A stretch of DNA of 64,000 nt from Smallanthus sonchifolius. Lineage: Eukaryota > Streptophyta > Magnoliopsida > Asterales > Asteraceae. Numbering within the stretch: position 1 is the stretch's first letter; each line of letters starts with the position of its first letter. Below are positions 51,903 to 63,837 of this stretch, piece after piece. The stretch covers positions 78,871,501 through 78,935,500 of the forward strand of contig CM042021.1 of the NCBI GenBank assembly GCA_023525975.1, read 5' to 3'. The translations under genes and the position numbers were made by a program. The notes beneath the pieces are model-generated. The model saw nothing but the letters and a program-made list of their open reading frames with translations, searched no databases and was not told the origin of the DNA.

Positions 51903-52684
51903 CTACTTTGGCTGGATCGACATGTATTCTATTTTCTTGACTACATGTCCTAGAAATTGAACTTCGCGAATCCAAAATTCGCATTTAGAAAATTTTGCAT
52001 ATAATTGCTTTTGCTTCAATAGTTCAAGGATTAAACGTAGGTGCTCCTCATGTTCTTCCTTGCTCTTAGAATAGATGAGGATGTCATCGATGAAAACGAT
52101 GACGAACTTATCGAGGTAGGGTTTACACACACAGTTCATGAGATCCATAAACACCGCGGGTACGTTGGTTAATCCGAATGGCATGGCCAAAACTTCGTAG
52201 TGGCCATACCTAGTTCTGAATGCAGTCTTTGAGATGTCTTCGCCTCGGACTCTCAGTTGATGATAACAGGATCTAAGATCTATCTTTGAATAAAAACTTG
52301 ATCCTTGAAGTTGATCAAACAGATCATCAATTCGGGGTAGTGGATAACGATTCTTGATAGTCACTTTGTTCAGCTCACGGTAATCGATGCACATACGGAA
52401 AGTCCCATCTTTCTTCTTGACGAACAAGACTGGAGCTCCCCATGGCAATGAGCTAGGTCAGATGAAACCCTTATGCAACAACTCTTGTAGTTGTGTAGAT
52501 AATTCTTGTAACTCACTAGGTGCAAGTCTATACGGTGCTTGAGCAATAGGTGATGCTCCGGGTGTTAGATCAATCTGAAATTCTACTTGACGATGAGGTG
52601 GAAGACCAGGTAGGTCTTCAGGAAATACGTCCGGAAAGTCACGAACGATCGGGATTTCATCAATCTTCTTCTCTTCGGATGGTT
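51903..52684 (-). pseudogene. RT of D
   Basis: Minus strand: IPIVRDFPDVFPEDLPGLPP, then YRLAPSELQELS, a TGA where Arg is expected after HKGFI (near 52457), WGAPVLFVKKKDG, YPLPRIDDLFDQL, DLRSCYHQL (Cys for Gly), and catalytic FIDDILIYS. The frame is lost near 51930. The upstream link to protease is broken by the MITE. Confidence 0.88.
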
Positions 52685-52692
52685 GCTCGGAG

Positions 52693-53281
52693 TAGGGGTG
52701 AGCAAACCTTAACCGTTAACTGAAATTAACCGATAACCAAACCGCCACCGAACCGAATTAACCGATAACCGAAATTAACCGACGGTTATGGTTAAGATTC
52801 TTTGATTAACCGATCAAGCGGTTATAGTTATGGTTATGGTTATGGTTAAGGGTGTCCCATAACCGAACGTTAACCGAACCGAACCGATACAACCGTATGC
52901 ATAAGATATATGCACAATATATATATGATTTCCCCCATTCACTATGGTAATGGTTAAGAGTACACAAAATATATATTCACAAACATGTGTACAAATTTCC
53001 CCCACGATTCACAAGAAATTTGTAGATAACTAATACATTAATTATGAATTTATGACTAGAAAAAAAAATAATATTACTAACATAATTCGAGGATTTTTGT
53101 TAAAAAAATGTGATTCGTGGTTACGGAATGAAAGTGGTTAATTAACCGAAACCGACCCATAACCGACGGTTAACCGACCAAGCGGTTATGGATATGGTTA
53201 TGGAATAGTGAATAACCGACCAAGCGGTTATGGTTATGGAAGAGATCAAAACCGACCCATAACTGACTTTGCACACCCCTA
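52693..53281. mobile_element. hAT-type MITE (589 bp)
   Basis: Terminal inverted repeats TAGGGGTGAGCAAA and TTTGCACACCCCTA, and an 8-bp target duplication GCTCGGAG/GCTCGGCG (52685-52692, 53282-53289), are diagnostic of hAT. No transposase. The interior is rich in GGTTAT and AACCGA hexamers. Confidence 0.88.
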
Positions 53282-53289
53282 GCTCGGCG

Positions 53290-53706
53290 ACAAGAGCTAG
53301 AATAGCAGTATGACCCTTACGCAAACAGTTTTGTGCTTTCATGAAGGATATGATGCATACGACTGCACCACTCTATTCTGCTTTGAAAGAAAGGGCTTCT
53401 CCGCTAGGGAGAGGAAGGCGAACAATTTTATCATGACAGATGATCTCGGCTCGGTTTTTGGATAACCAATCCATACCGACAATTATGTCAAAGCTGCCAA
53501 GTGTGACTGGCATGAGATCGATGTCAAGTTTATGACCAGCCAATCCTAGTTTACATCCCTTAAGAATGTGAGTTGCTTCGATTATCTGACCGTCTGCTAT
53601 CTCTATAGTGTACTTAGTTTCTAATAGAGTTGGAGTTTCTTTTAACAGATTACTAAGTTTCTTAGATATGAAGCTCATATCAGCACCAGTATCAAAAAGG
53701 ACCGAA
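53290..53706 (-). pseudogene. Protease of D
   Basis: FDTGADMSFISKKL gives the aspartic protease motif DTGA at about 53690-53705. ILKGCKLGLAGHKLDIDLMP and SFDIIVGMDWLSKNRAEI match the equivalent region of element C. A stop lies near 53373, then KAQNCLRKGHTAILA leads to the MITE. Confidence 0.87.
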
Positions 53707-53755
53707 GCAAAACAGTCGTTCAGAAGGAACTTACCAGTAACTACGTTGTGGTCAT

Positions 53756-54825
53756 TTATTGCTTCTCCTGATCAATCATGAAGGCTCGTCCCTTGGCACC
53801 ATTTCCATTGTTGTTACCATTATTGCTGTTACCGTTTCTGTTGCCCTGATTGTTGCCGTTGTTGTTTCCACCAATTCGTTTCAATTGAGGACAATCTTCC
53901 TTGAAGTGTCCTTCCTTTACACATTCATAGCAACCCTTTGTAGATCCCTGTTGTTGAAACGGTTGCTTAGGTTGAAGTTCACCTCTATAGTCTTTTGCAG
54001 CATGGCTCATTTAACCACACCGCTGGCAACGATGCTTATCACAAGTACCATTGTGGTGAAAACCAAACTTGTTACACTTAGGGTTTTTCCCAGTATAATT
54101 ACCTTGGTTCTGACTTGAAGAGGTTGACTGATTAAAGGTTTTGGTAGGCTCAAACCTACGTTGCTGTTGTTGACGTAGGTTAGACTAAAAACTCTTGGAG
54201 TTGGTGTTGTTATCAAACTTACGTTTTTTACTGTCAGTAGCTTTGGTAACTGTGCCCCTCGTGGGTAGGGTACCCTAAGTTACAGCCTGATCAGTCAGCC
54301 TATGAGCAAGTCGGATAGTTTGCTGAATGGTAGTAGGATTGGAAGAAGTAACCATACTTTGAATTTCGGGTACGAGGTCATCGATGTACCTCTCGATTCT
54401 TTTGTATGCTGGAGTTACCATATGTGGGCACACGACTGCATACTCATGCGAGCGAGTAGTATAAAGCTCAATCTCGAAGCCCTCCATCTTCAAGTTCCAA
54501 AATTCACCCTCCAAATTCTGAATTTCATCACGAGGACAGTACTCTTCCCTCAACATAGCCTTGAACTCCTCCCAAGCTAGGGTGTTAGCCATGTCCAGAC
54601 CCAATATCTGAACTTGAGAGTTCCACCAACTGAGGGAAGGACCCTCTAGAGTACCGGAGGCATATTTGACCTGATTTGCTTGGGGACAGTTGCACGTAGC
54701 AAATACCGATTCAACTTTCTCAAACCAGCAGAGCAAACAGACACCTCCTTCGGCTCCACCAAAGGTGTGGGGCTTGCAGTCCATGAAAATTTTGAAGGTG
54801 CAAGTCTGCTGGTTATTTTGTTGAC
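53756..54825 (-). pseudogene. gag: gag exon 2 of element D
   Basis: Minus strand from 54825: GQQNNQQTCTFKIFMDCKP, LSWWNSQVQILG, REEYCPRDEIQNLEGE and MVTPAYKRIERYIDDL. Stops at 54275 and several frameshifts follow. A CCHC knuckle (CYECVKEGHFKEDC) lies near 53915-53960, after which the chain is Asn/Gly-rich. Confidence 0.86.
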
Positions 54826-54919
54826 CTGGATTGGAAATATAGATACTGTTTAAGGATACCAAATTCGAGTGAACAAAACTTTGAGTTGACTCGGTAGAGT
54901 CGATAGAGAATAAATTTAC
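54826..54919 (-). other. Candidate gag intron of D, 94 bp, phase 1
   Basis: Minus-strand donor CTGGAG|GTAAAT at 54919 and acceptor TATTTCCAATCCAG|G ending at 54826. Joining gives a continuous gag frame into QTCTFKIF. Same position and phase as in element C. Confidence 0.7.
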
Positions 54920-55049
54920 CTCCAGGTGGGTTGGCTGCTAAGGATTCAACCACTCGTTCGTTGATGAGCGCAGTAAGTTCGGCTGTGGTCATGTTGATGT
55001 TACCACGACCACCATTACGTCCACCACGTCCACGGCCACGTCCGGACAT
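54920..55049 (-). CDS. gag: gag exon 1 of element D
   Basis: ATG at 55049 (MSGRGRGRGG). An Arg/Gly-rich start is followed by the helix MTTAELTALINERVVESLAA and ends in NPPG at the donor. It matches element C exon 1 in plan (basic start, helix, Gly-containing linker). Confidence 0.7.
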
Positions 55050-55212
55050 GATCTTTACGTTCACATATACAATAATGAGAAAATATATTGCATATTATCA
55101 TCATTCAAGTACAAGTAAGCAAAAGAAGAACTAAACCACAACATCTAATATTTCAATCGTAATCCTTGATTAAATAAATTATAATGGCTACAAAGTAAAT
55201 TCAATCAAAACA

Positions 55213-55941
55213 CTAAAATCCTGAAATATATGTTGGATGGGAACAACCCTGCGCATCTAGGTTTGTAAAGAAAGAAATAACTAAAGATAGGATGCCATAT
55301 GCCACTGCTAGCTGAAGAAATAACTGATCCGTCATCATCGTCCTCAGCTGGTTCTCCCTCGAGCTCATTATCCTATGCATCTCCCGCTGCATTGGCAGCT
55401 GCAAGCTGTGCCTCTAGCTCTTCAATCCTATTTTCAGCCGGTCCAAGGTCAAACTCCAGTACATTCACCTGGTTTTCTAATTCATGAAATGCTGCTACCA
55501 GGTTGTCATGTACTCTGTCAGTCTCTCAATCCTCTGGTCGGATTGATTTCCTTATTGTAACAGTCCGGTAATCTCTCCTACAGCATTACACATGTTGCTT
55601 ATCTCCCTGTCCATCTTTGCTACTAAGGCAGCAAAGACTTGCTCCATAGGGTACTATAGGGGTGGTAGAGTTTGTATAGAAGAAGTAGTGGCTGCAAAGT
55701 ATGGAGGTGGGACCTGCTCCTATCAGACCCAGCTCCTGATCATGCTAGGATACCACTCCCAATCCTGCGTGTTACCTCTAACACACACATGGAAGGGCTC
55801 ATCGTATACTATGGTGTTGTCAATCGGGCTCAGCCGACGCCTCTTAGGCTCTGGTGAAGGTAGAGTAGGAACATCAAGTTCCTGGGCAACTGGAGATGTA
55901 GGTGGAGTAGACATTCCTGTAATGTAAGGTGTAAGTGCCAT
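55213..55941 (-). pseudogene. Pre-gag ORF of element D
   Basis: ATG at 55941 (MALTPYITGMSTPPTSPVAQ). The N-terminus is Pro-rich, with the basic patch PEPKRRRLSP and aromatic TQDWEWYPSM. After stops and a frameshift, a coiled coil (ENRIEELEAQLAAANA) and a hydrophobic segment LFLQLAVAYGILSLVISFFT near 55267-55326 are visible, about 17 residues from the end. Same position and plan as in B and C. Confidence 0.62.
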
Positions 55942-56020
55942 GTTTGAGTGTCTGTGTCATGTAACTAATGCATGTGTGCGGTTATAGTCTAGTATGAAAA
56001 TCCTAGTTCTCTATAACCAA

Positions 56021-56036
56021 TGGCTCTAATACCAAT
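56021..56036 (-). promoter_or_regulatory. Primer-binding site of element D
   Basis: Minus strand ATTGGTATTAGAGCC, the initiator-Met site with one C-to-T change, directly after the LTR end. Confidence 0.85.
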
Positions 56037-58020
56037 CTGTCACACCCCCAAAATCCACTAACAAAGTTTTACCGCGAGGCATGTGATTAACCAGGATCTT
56101 AGTCATTAGTCATATCAAACGACACTATATGAATTTAAATATAACCATTAATGTTCAGAGTAAATGCGGAAGCGATAAATAAAGTGTTTAATGCGCAAAA
56201 CAAACGCGCCCAAAATCCATGTTATTGAAAAACAGGTAAATAGTTTAAATGTTTGAAATGATAAAAGGACTCTAATGCATGTCCTAATTGTGCACCTGTG
56301 CCTTAGCGACCTGAGAAAACATGTAAGAAAATGTGTCAACACTAGGTTGGTGAGTTCACAGGTTTCAGTTCATAATAATGTTTGCCAGATTATGTACATT
56401 CAATATATATATCAATAGGTAGCTAATCTACGTTCATGTTTCTAAAGCGCTCGCAACCGAAGCTGACAGTTTGTTGTGTTTGATGCCTTCCACCTTGTCT
56501 ATCAATAGTGGTGATGTGTTTAGGTCAATATTACACCCATTCGACCTCCAGTCGAGTTAGTGCGACTAATGCGGGTGGGTTTGTCAAACTCAGTAGTACT
56601 ACTCAAGATTACCTCGCTAAGTTCACAGTAAACGGTTCGATGTGTAAGGACTTTCATGATAGAGTGTTACGCTTAGCTTTAACAAGTGATAATATAAGAA
56701 TTACAGAAATCATATGTTTGCATCATGTTTTCTCCCCCTAATTTAAAAGCAGTAAAGGGGCACCTCATAAGGATGCAAGGATTCAACAAAACCACAATAG
56801 TTTGCAAGCGGACAATCTACGAATGCCCTAGAATATGTTTACGATTGTTAGGAATACGTAGGATTTTGTGACGACAATACGGAAAGGTCGGATGTTCTAA
56901 ATATGCTTATGAATGACGAATAGACATTTTGTCATCGGGATTAAAGAATCCCCAGTTTAAAACCTAGTATGGATGTGGTGCGAGTGAAAAACCACTAAAC
57001 ACGAGATAATAATATTAATTAAATATTCATGTGTTTTTATTAATTACATAATAGTTTAGGGGATAATATAAATAATTATATTATTTTTAAAATGAAAATA
57101 ATACTTAAAATGAGTTATAATTTCAATCCTATGCATAGAGGTATTTTCTAGTGTCAAAATATGACACCCGGCAAATTTCAGGTTGATATCCATTCCCGAA
57201 TAAGATAAATATTACATTATTAGAAATTCATCACACTTAATTTTATAATAATTAAGTCCATTTCACACTTAGCAAGTCAATCCGTTTACACATGTCGGTA
57301 TTCCGGAAGATTGCCCGGTCAAACACGCGTCCTACAGCACGACTGTTGGTGATAATTTAAAACAAATAACTAGACATATAATATGTGTGTGAAAATTATA
57401 TGTAACATTGTGATTTAATTAATCATGCCTATATGAATTTTTCGGTGATTTATAGAAATACTTTTATTTTCAGCACAGTACGGTAGACAAGTAGTGTGCA
57501 CTAGCTAGGTCCATAATTCTAAATAGACACTTAGAAATATATTTGGTGTGCAAAAACTACACGTAGTACTATGTTATTCCAAGACTCTATGAATTTTTCG
57601 AGAATTTTCTGAGAAACTTTCTGTTTTAACGCTGTCCGGCCAGTCTATAGTATGTACCAACATTTCCAAATAAAAATCCGAAAATTTTATATGTTAAACA
57701 TACCAATATGATTCAAATTATTTTTAAATAATTTCGTTCATACCTATTCGAGATTTACGTCAATAAATCGGTGACTATTCGTTTTCCACCACCCGGTATC
57801 AAGATCCACTATAAATACCCCCACCAATCCCTATTTCTCCACCATTTTCACCATGCACTCTCTTTATCCTTCTCCCTCTTGGCCGATAACCCCCACCACC
57901 ACCTTCATCCACCATTTTTTTTGTTCTTTGATCTTGTTTCCATCAAATCCAAGCATCCAATCTCAAGAATCAAGCATTTGTAAGAAGATTCAACCATCAT
58001 TCCATCCATTTTCAAGTTTG

Positions 58021-60008
58021 GTAAGATCAAAACCCTCTTTTTTCATCTTTAATTTTTCATCTTCATGTTCATATGAACATGCATCCAAAGAAAACCCATT
58101 TTTATGAAAGATAAGCCATGGATTCTCAAAGAAAATGTGTTTTAAAACTCAAATGGTACATATTGTTGGTGATTTTGAACCCGGATTTTGTTCAAAGGCT
58201 CGATTTTCATTTAAGGAAACTTTATTATATGTGCATGTGCTAGATGATGAGATTTTGTTGATTTGATGATGGATTATGTTGTAATAATAGTTGTAGATGG
58301 ATAATATGTGCAAACTTTGTTGTCAAAAGTGTTGGATGATATATGCATGCTCGGTTTTGCTATTTTAGGAAACTTTAATTTTGGTTTTCATGCTAGATGC
58401 CATGTTTAGGGTGATTTGATGATGGAAAATGGTTAGATATGCATAAAGAATGGATAATATGTGTAGATTTGCTATCTAGAACTTTTGGTCATATGAGATT
58501 TCATGCTCGGTTGTATTTATAGTAACTTTAATTTTTGAGTTTTTGTTAAAAGGAGTTATGATGTGATTTGTTTGGTGGAAATGATGCATAAAAACTAGAT
58601 ATAGAGATTGATTTTTTTTCGGTAAAATCACATGTCCATGATGCTTTTAAGCTCGTTTTCTATTTTTAGAAACTTTGTTTCTTGACATGTATGAAAACTT
58701 GATGTTTCGGTGTATTCAAAGCATGAAACTAGTGTAGTGAACATTATGGAAGAATGGTTGACCAAAATGATGGATTAAAATGCATGTGTATGAGTTTTAG
58801 AGCCCGGTTTCTAAATAAGGAAACTTTACTTTTCCACAAGATGTGTTTGCAAGTTGTTAACATGATCAGAAGGTCTAAATGACTTAGTAACATGTAACTA
58901 AGTGCATTGTATGATAATATATGTTATTATTCCATAAACTTGACAACTTGACATAGTCTTGCTATAATAGGAAACTTTAATTACCCGAAACTCGCATGTT
59001 TATCTATTTATAGCAAGTAAACGTTGAAACGTTCTATATATGTTATAACATGCCTAATTTCATGTGTGAACATCAACTTTGCATAGTTGCCATTTTTAGG
59101 ACTCAACGACTTGACTTTCCAATTAAGAAACTTTAATGTACCAAAAGTTGTGTTTCAAGTTCTAAATTACAATCGAATGTGCCAATGTGTTTAGACGATA
59201 ATAGACTATTTCAAAGTAGGATTGAATTCCATATTAGGATTTGAATGTTTAAGTCCAACGTGTCACCAACGGGTCGTCAAGTCAAAACATCTTTGAAACG
59301 CCAAAGTCACTTTTCAAACAACTCTTTAGATGCATAGAGTTCATAGTCAAGCATTTACAATACTTAGACCTTAAAGTACTAAATGTTTCCTAGGGAATGA
59401 GTAGGTTGTCTCATTTAGCCAGATTTGCTAAGACTTGTATATCATTACCGCTTTATCACGTGAGTTCTCACAGCCTCGTTTTACTCATTTTCCATTTTGG
59501 GGTGAGATACATGCTCAAGTACATTTTTCAAAAAAATCACATTTCCATGCTTACACAATTACATTAATTATATAAGTTGTACTGGTGTGTACAAAGTCCT
59601 CTCAGAGTCAACCGTTAATTTTTTCGCAAGAGAGGTGATCATGAACAGTACTATTGGGTTTAACAACCCCTGCCCGAGTTAGTAGCGCTAACTTCGACTG
59701 GAGGTCGAACGGGTACATAATTGACCTAATCCATTCATGTGCAAGGCACAAAGAGGCGAACCACATCCTTTTCCTTTTTCAGTGGCTACAGTTGAGCTTC
59801 GGTTGGGGGACTTATGATAATTTTTGGTTTTGTCTGATCAACAACGATTGTGTAGAGTACATATGCTTTTCCATACATTTTCAACATATGATTTTCCATG
59901 CATTGTCAATATATGATTTTCCAAAACATTTCATGATATAATTTCCATTACATATAACCTGTGAACTCACCAACATTATGTTGACCCATTTTAGCGTGTT
60001 TATCTCAG
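58021..60008 (+). other. Candidate LTR intron of F
   Basis: Donor AAGTTTG|GTAAGA at 58021, CTCACCAAC at 59966-59974, acceptor GTTTATCTCAG ending at 60008. 1988 bp. It contains the ~152-bp repeats. Confidence 0.5.
58180..59190 (+). repeat. Degenerate ~152-bp tandem repeat, seven units
   Basis: GCTCGGTTTT...AGGAAACTTTAAT recurs with the GGAAAC core at 58215, 58368, 58522, 58669, 58819, 58970 and 59127, spacings 147-157 bp. A second marker, ATGGATAATATGTG, repeats at 58296 and 58450. Confidence 0.7.
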
Positions 60009-61366
60009 ATCGTTAAATGCATAGGATATGTGGCTAGGATGCACTCATTGGAGTCACACACTCATCATGCAGGGCATCCTATTTTGATAAACAATATTTT
60101 ATCATCCTTATTTTCAAATGTTGTAAACATTTAAATATTGCTTCCGCACTTTTACTTTGGACCATGTCAAACATTATTTTGGACTCGTTCGAGTCATGCA
60201 TAAAACATGTATTTTGAAAACCATTTAGTGGTCGTTCAAAGTAATTCAAGGGTAAAGATCCTCTCGAGTCACGCCCCTCGGGTATAGCCCGGAAATGGAA
60301 TTTGGGGGTGTGACACAAAACGTATTAATATATTATTATAATAACATAGGGATTAGTTTTATAAAAAGTAAATCAAAGAAAAAGTCCTTAAAAAATAGTA
60401 CAGGAGACCGGATTCGAACCCGGGTCTCCTGTGTGCAAGTCCAACACCCTAACCAACTCCGCCCACTAGGGTCTCGCAACAAAAGCCGGATCAAATTGGT
60501 TTTAACATTCACAGTTTCAGTGTTCTCCCCCTATAGCGAATCCGATCCAAAACCACTTCGATTCTCACTGGATTCGATGGCGATTGATCACAAAAGTATA
60601 GGGGTTTTGTTAATCGGTTCCTTGCGAGACTGTGGTGAAGTTTAATTGCAAAATTATCGAGTTTTAGGTTGATAATTTATATTTTGAAAAGCCGTAAACC
60701 CTAGGTTTTGAATCACGAATCAATTGACCAAATTCGATAAGATTAGTAGTTGAAATCATAAGGCTTTCACTGAGTATGAGATTGCGGAGCTAACCATATA
60801 TATTAATTGAATTGAGGTTGTATCTAGGGTCGAGTTCGATTAAACCCGAAATGATATGAACCCTAGAATTGGTTCATGATCAATTTAATGTTATAAGCCT
60901 CAATTAGGTTAGGGCTTTCATTCTAGAGATGAAAACGAAACTGAGTGTGTGTTTGGTTACTTTAATTTATATCGAATTGATAGAGATCGACCAAATGGGT
61001 TTTCGACTTCGGGCGACTTGGTCTCCGGTGACTTCGATTGTGTCTCCGGCCGAATTGAGTTGTGCAAAAGCTTCAGGGGGACTCGTTCAAGGTGCGTAGT
61101 GTCACACCCCGCCAGGGCGGAAACGCGAGGCGCGACGTTCACTGGTTTCCAAAGCATATGATTACCGCAAACACATACATGTAATTGGATACATAACTGA
61201 ATTTAAAATATTTACATTACAAAATATCAACTTGAGTTTACAAATGTTTAAGATTTCGCAAATATGACTCAAGACCATGAGTTATACAAGAGAAATCCTC
61301 CCAAAAGCCGTATCCACGTGCATGCATGTAACCTACATTGCTAACCTGATGACCACGTTCAATTTC

Positions 61367-62963
61367 CTGAAAACATACTTAAAATTGTCAACACGAGGTT
61401 GGTGAGTTCACAAGTTATTATAAAGAGTTATCATAAACCCAATGTTTAAATCTGATCTTTTTGCCGATCAAAACTCTTTGTTAAACCTGATCATTTTAAC
61501 CTGATCAGTACTCTTTTGTTTAAACTTGATCACTTTAACCTGATCAGAACTCTTTTTGTTAAACCTGATCACTTTACCCTGATCAGAACTCTTTACTTTA
61601 AAACCTGATCACTTTATCCTGATCAGAACTCTTTTGTTTAAAACCTGATCACTTTACCCGGATCAGAACTCTTTTGATAAACCTGATCACTTTACCCTGA
61701 TCAGAACTCTTTTGTTAAACCTGATCACTTTAACCTGATCAGAGCCCTTTTGTTAAACCTGATCACTTTACCCTGATCAGAACTCTTTTGTTAAACCTGA
61801 TCACTTTACCCTGATCAGAACTCTTTTGTATGTATTACCAATGAATATGAATACTAATCCGATCTATTGACCCCATTTGTAAGCTTGCAAGGAATACAAA
61901 ATAGTATGTAATGTACGAGACCGTAACCAAACCCCAACTTTATGTGCCTCCCCTCGCCTTTCTGCGAGTAAGATTATATGCGGTCATTCGGTCATTTGGA
62001 CCCCTGGTTAGCGCGACTAACCATGACCGGGAGCGTCACCTCCAATAGTACTATTCATAAAATCCCGGGCTAAATCCATAGCTAATGGTTACTAATTTAT
62101 TTCGAGGACTTTAAGCGCTTTATTGTTCCCTCAATACATACATACGGTCAGATCATTAGTTCCATTCATTTATACACAAAAGTCTTTTACAAGTATGTTT
62201 CCACCCCAAATCATTTCAAAACTTTAGAAAAAGGGGGATTAGTGAAACTCACCTCGACAATATGAATGCTAGCAAATATTTGAACGACGGCAGATTCGCC
62301 TATCCGTATCCTATTTACACAAGGTTAACATACACGTTAAGACTACTCGTCTTAAACGCAATTTGTTCACCCGACTTAGCAGTTCTGATTGCTTTTGTTT
62401 TAATTATCTTTTTAGTTTTTCCCAACACTTGGTTCGTTATGAAAATAGTTCTGAGTTACTGCCCAATGGGGCTGATGAACAGGTATCGAAACTTTCTTAG
62501 TTTTGATTAAACAGAACATATGTCAAAACTTCCTAGTTTCGATTGAGCAAAACAGGTATCGAAACTACCTAGTTTCGATTGGCAAGAATAGTATCGAAAC
62601 TGCCTAGTTTCTATTGGGCAATCAGTATCGAAACTACTTAGTTTCGATTGTAAATAGGTATCGAAACTCCTAGTTTCGATTGAGTAAATAAGTATCGAAA
62701 CTCCTAGTTTCGATTGAACAACTGGTATCGAAACTCCTAGTTTCGATTGAATAATCGGCATCGAAACTCCTAGTTTCGATCAGCAGGTAGCGAAACTCCT
62801 AGTTTCGATTATTGCACTTTAATTGACAGAATTTGTCCTGTATATTTTTATGTTCAAATCTTGAATTTGACACATTTTTCTTGTTATCTTACTTTCGGTT
62901 GAATGATTTGTATGATTAGTTACGGTTTTAACGATAATGAAATGGATAATATTGAGTTTTTAC
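61367..62963 (-). other. Candidate LTR intron of E
   Basis: Minus-strand donor GTTTGAG|GTAAAA at 62963, CTCACCAACC, then ATGTTTTCAG|G ending at 61367. 1597 bp. Conserved despite clear divergence from C. Confidence 0.5.
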
Positions 62964-63837
62964 CTCAAACAGAGAATGGTGATTTCTAGAGAAACAGAGA
63001 ATGATCTTGAGTATCTTGTTAAGCTTTCTTCAGAAACGCTTGGAATTCTCCTTATAGCACTGAATTAGGTGGATTTCTGCCTTAATCCGGACTTCGACTT
63101 GAAGGAGAATGGTGAAATTGCCGTAAGAAAAAGAGGAGGTTTGAAAGGAATGGTGAAGTTTCGACTGAAAGGTATGGTTTTCATCTGAATCAGAGTGAAT
63201 CAGGCAAGTGGGAGCATGGCTCCCCTGACTCTCGGCCAAGAAAGTCAAGAAGTGGGTTTGGGGTTAATGATAACAATTTTAATCATTAATTTATTAATGA
63301 TATTAGTATCAATTAGAGTTTTAAAGGGGTAATTTAATTCAGTTTCGATTCTTCACGGTATTATGATTTTTACCAGTTTATGGCTCGTTGAAGAAAATAT
63401 TGAAACCTTGATTTGTATAATTCGTTGAGGTGATTATTTGTAGGTATGAGTACTTAAAAGTGGCGCTACATAGTAACGTCTTCGAGAAATCCATTATTTT
63501 ACTTTTTCGTATAATATATGATTTAGTCTTAACCATAAATTATGGTTCAACGTAAATTTTGTGTAACATATATATATATATATATTTTTTTTTTTTCTGG
63601 TTATTTTATTTAACCATTTACGTTCGTATTTAGTCGGGTTATTCTGCTTACTTTTTCTAGTAATTCTTTAAGATTTACTAGACTTGGAATAAACTCCTTT
63701 GCTAGACTTCTTGACTTTACTTAGTCAAAATAAATATCAGGAAATAATTATGAACGTGCGTTTATGAAATGTGGATATTGACCTGAAATGCTGGGTGTCA
63801 CATTCTCCCCATGTTACAGAGAATTTCGTCCCGAAAT

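Larger units (their letters stand above)
57160..60315 (+). mobile_element. F: solo LTR of a Tekay-like element (3156 bp)
   Basis: CAAAA at 57155-57159 and 60316-60320 is the target duplication. It starts TATGACACCC (TGTGACACCC with one transition) and ends GGGTGTGACA. No internal region, so it is a product of LTR-LTR recombination. TATA box TATAAAT at 57810, CT-rich leader after it. No gene. Confidence 0.9.
47426..61099 (-). mobile_element. Element D: Tekay-like gypsy element (right LTR unfinished)
   Basis: Left LTR 47426-49731, internal 49732-56037, right LTR from 56038, interrupted by F and then by E at 61100. The remaining 400 or so bases of the right LTR lie beyond the window. On the minus strand: PBS, pre-gag ORF, gag with intron, protease, RT, RNase H, integrase, chromodomain-like tail. 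Heavily mutated and older than C. Confidence 0.9.
56038..61099 (-). repeat. 5' LTR of element D, interrupted by F and cut by E
   Basis: 56038-57159 and 60321-61099 match 47426-49310 or so. A tRNA-like 72-mer is conserved at 60404-60475. The candidate intron spans 56311 (TTTTCTCAG|G) to 60960; its donor edge has changed from AAG to AAA. Without F it is about 1489 bp. Confidence 0.88.

Noticed and set aside
52800..53230. Interstitial telomere repeats
   Set aside because: The hexamers are GGTTAT and AACCGA, not the plant TTTAGGG, and lie entirely within a MITE.
57771..58107. Pro/Ser/His-rich ORFs just after the TATA box of F
   Set aside because: They translate a pyrimidine-rich leader. There is no conserved counterpart in other LTRs.
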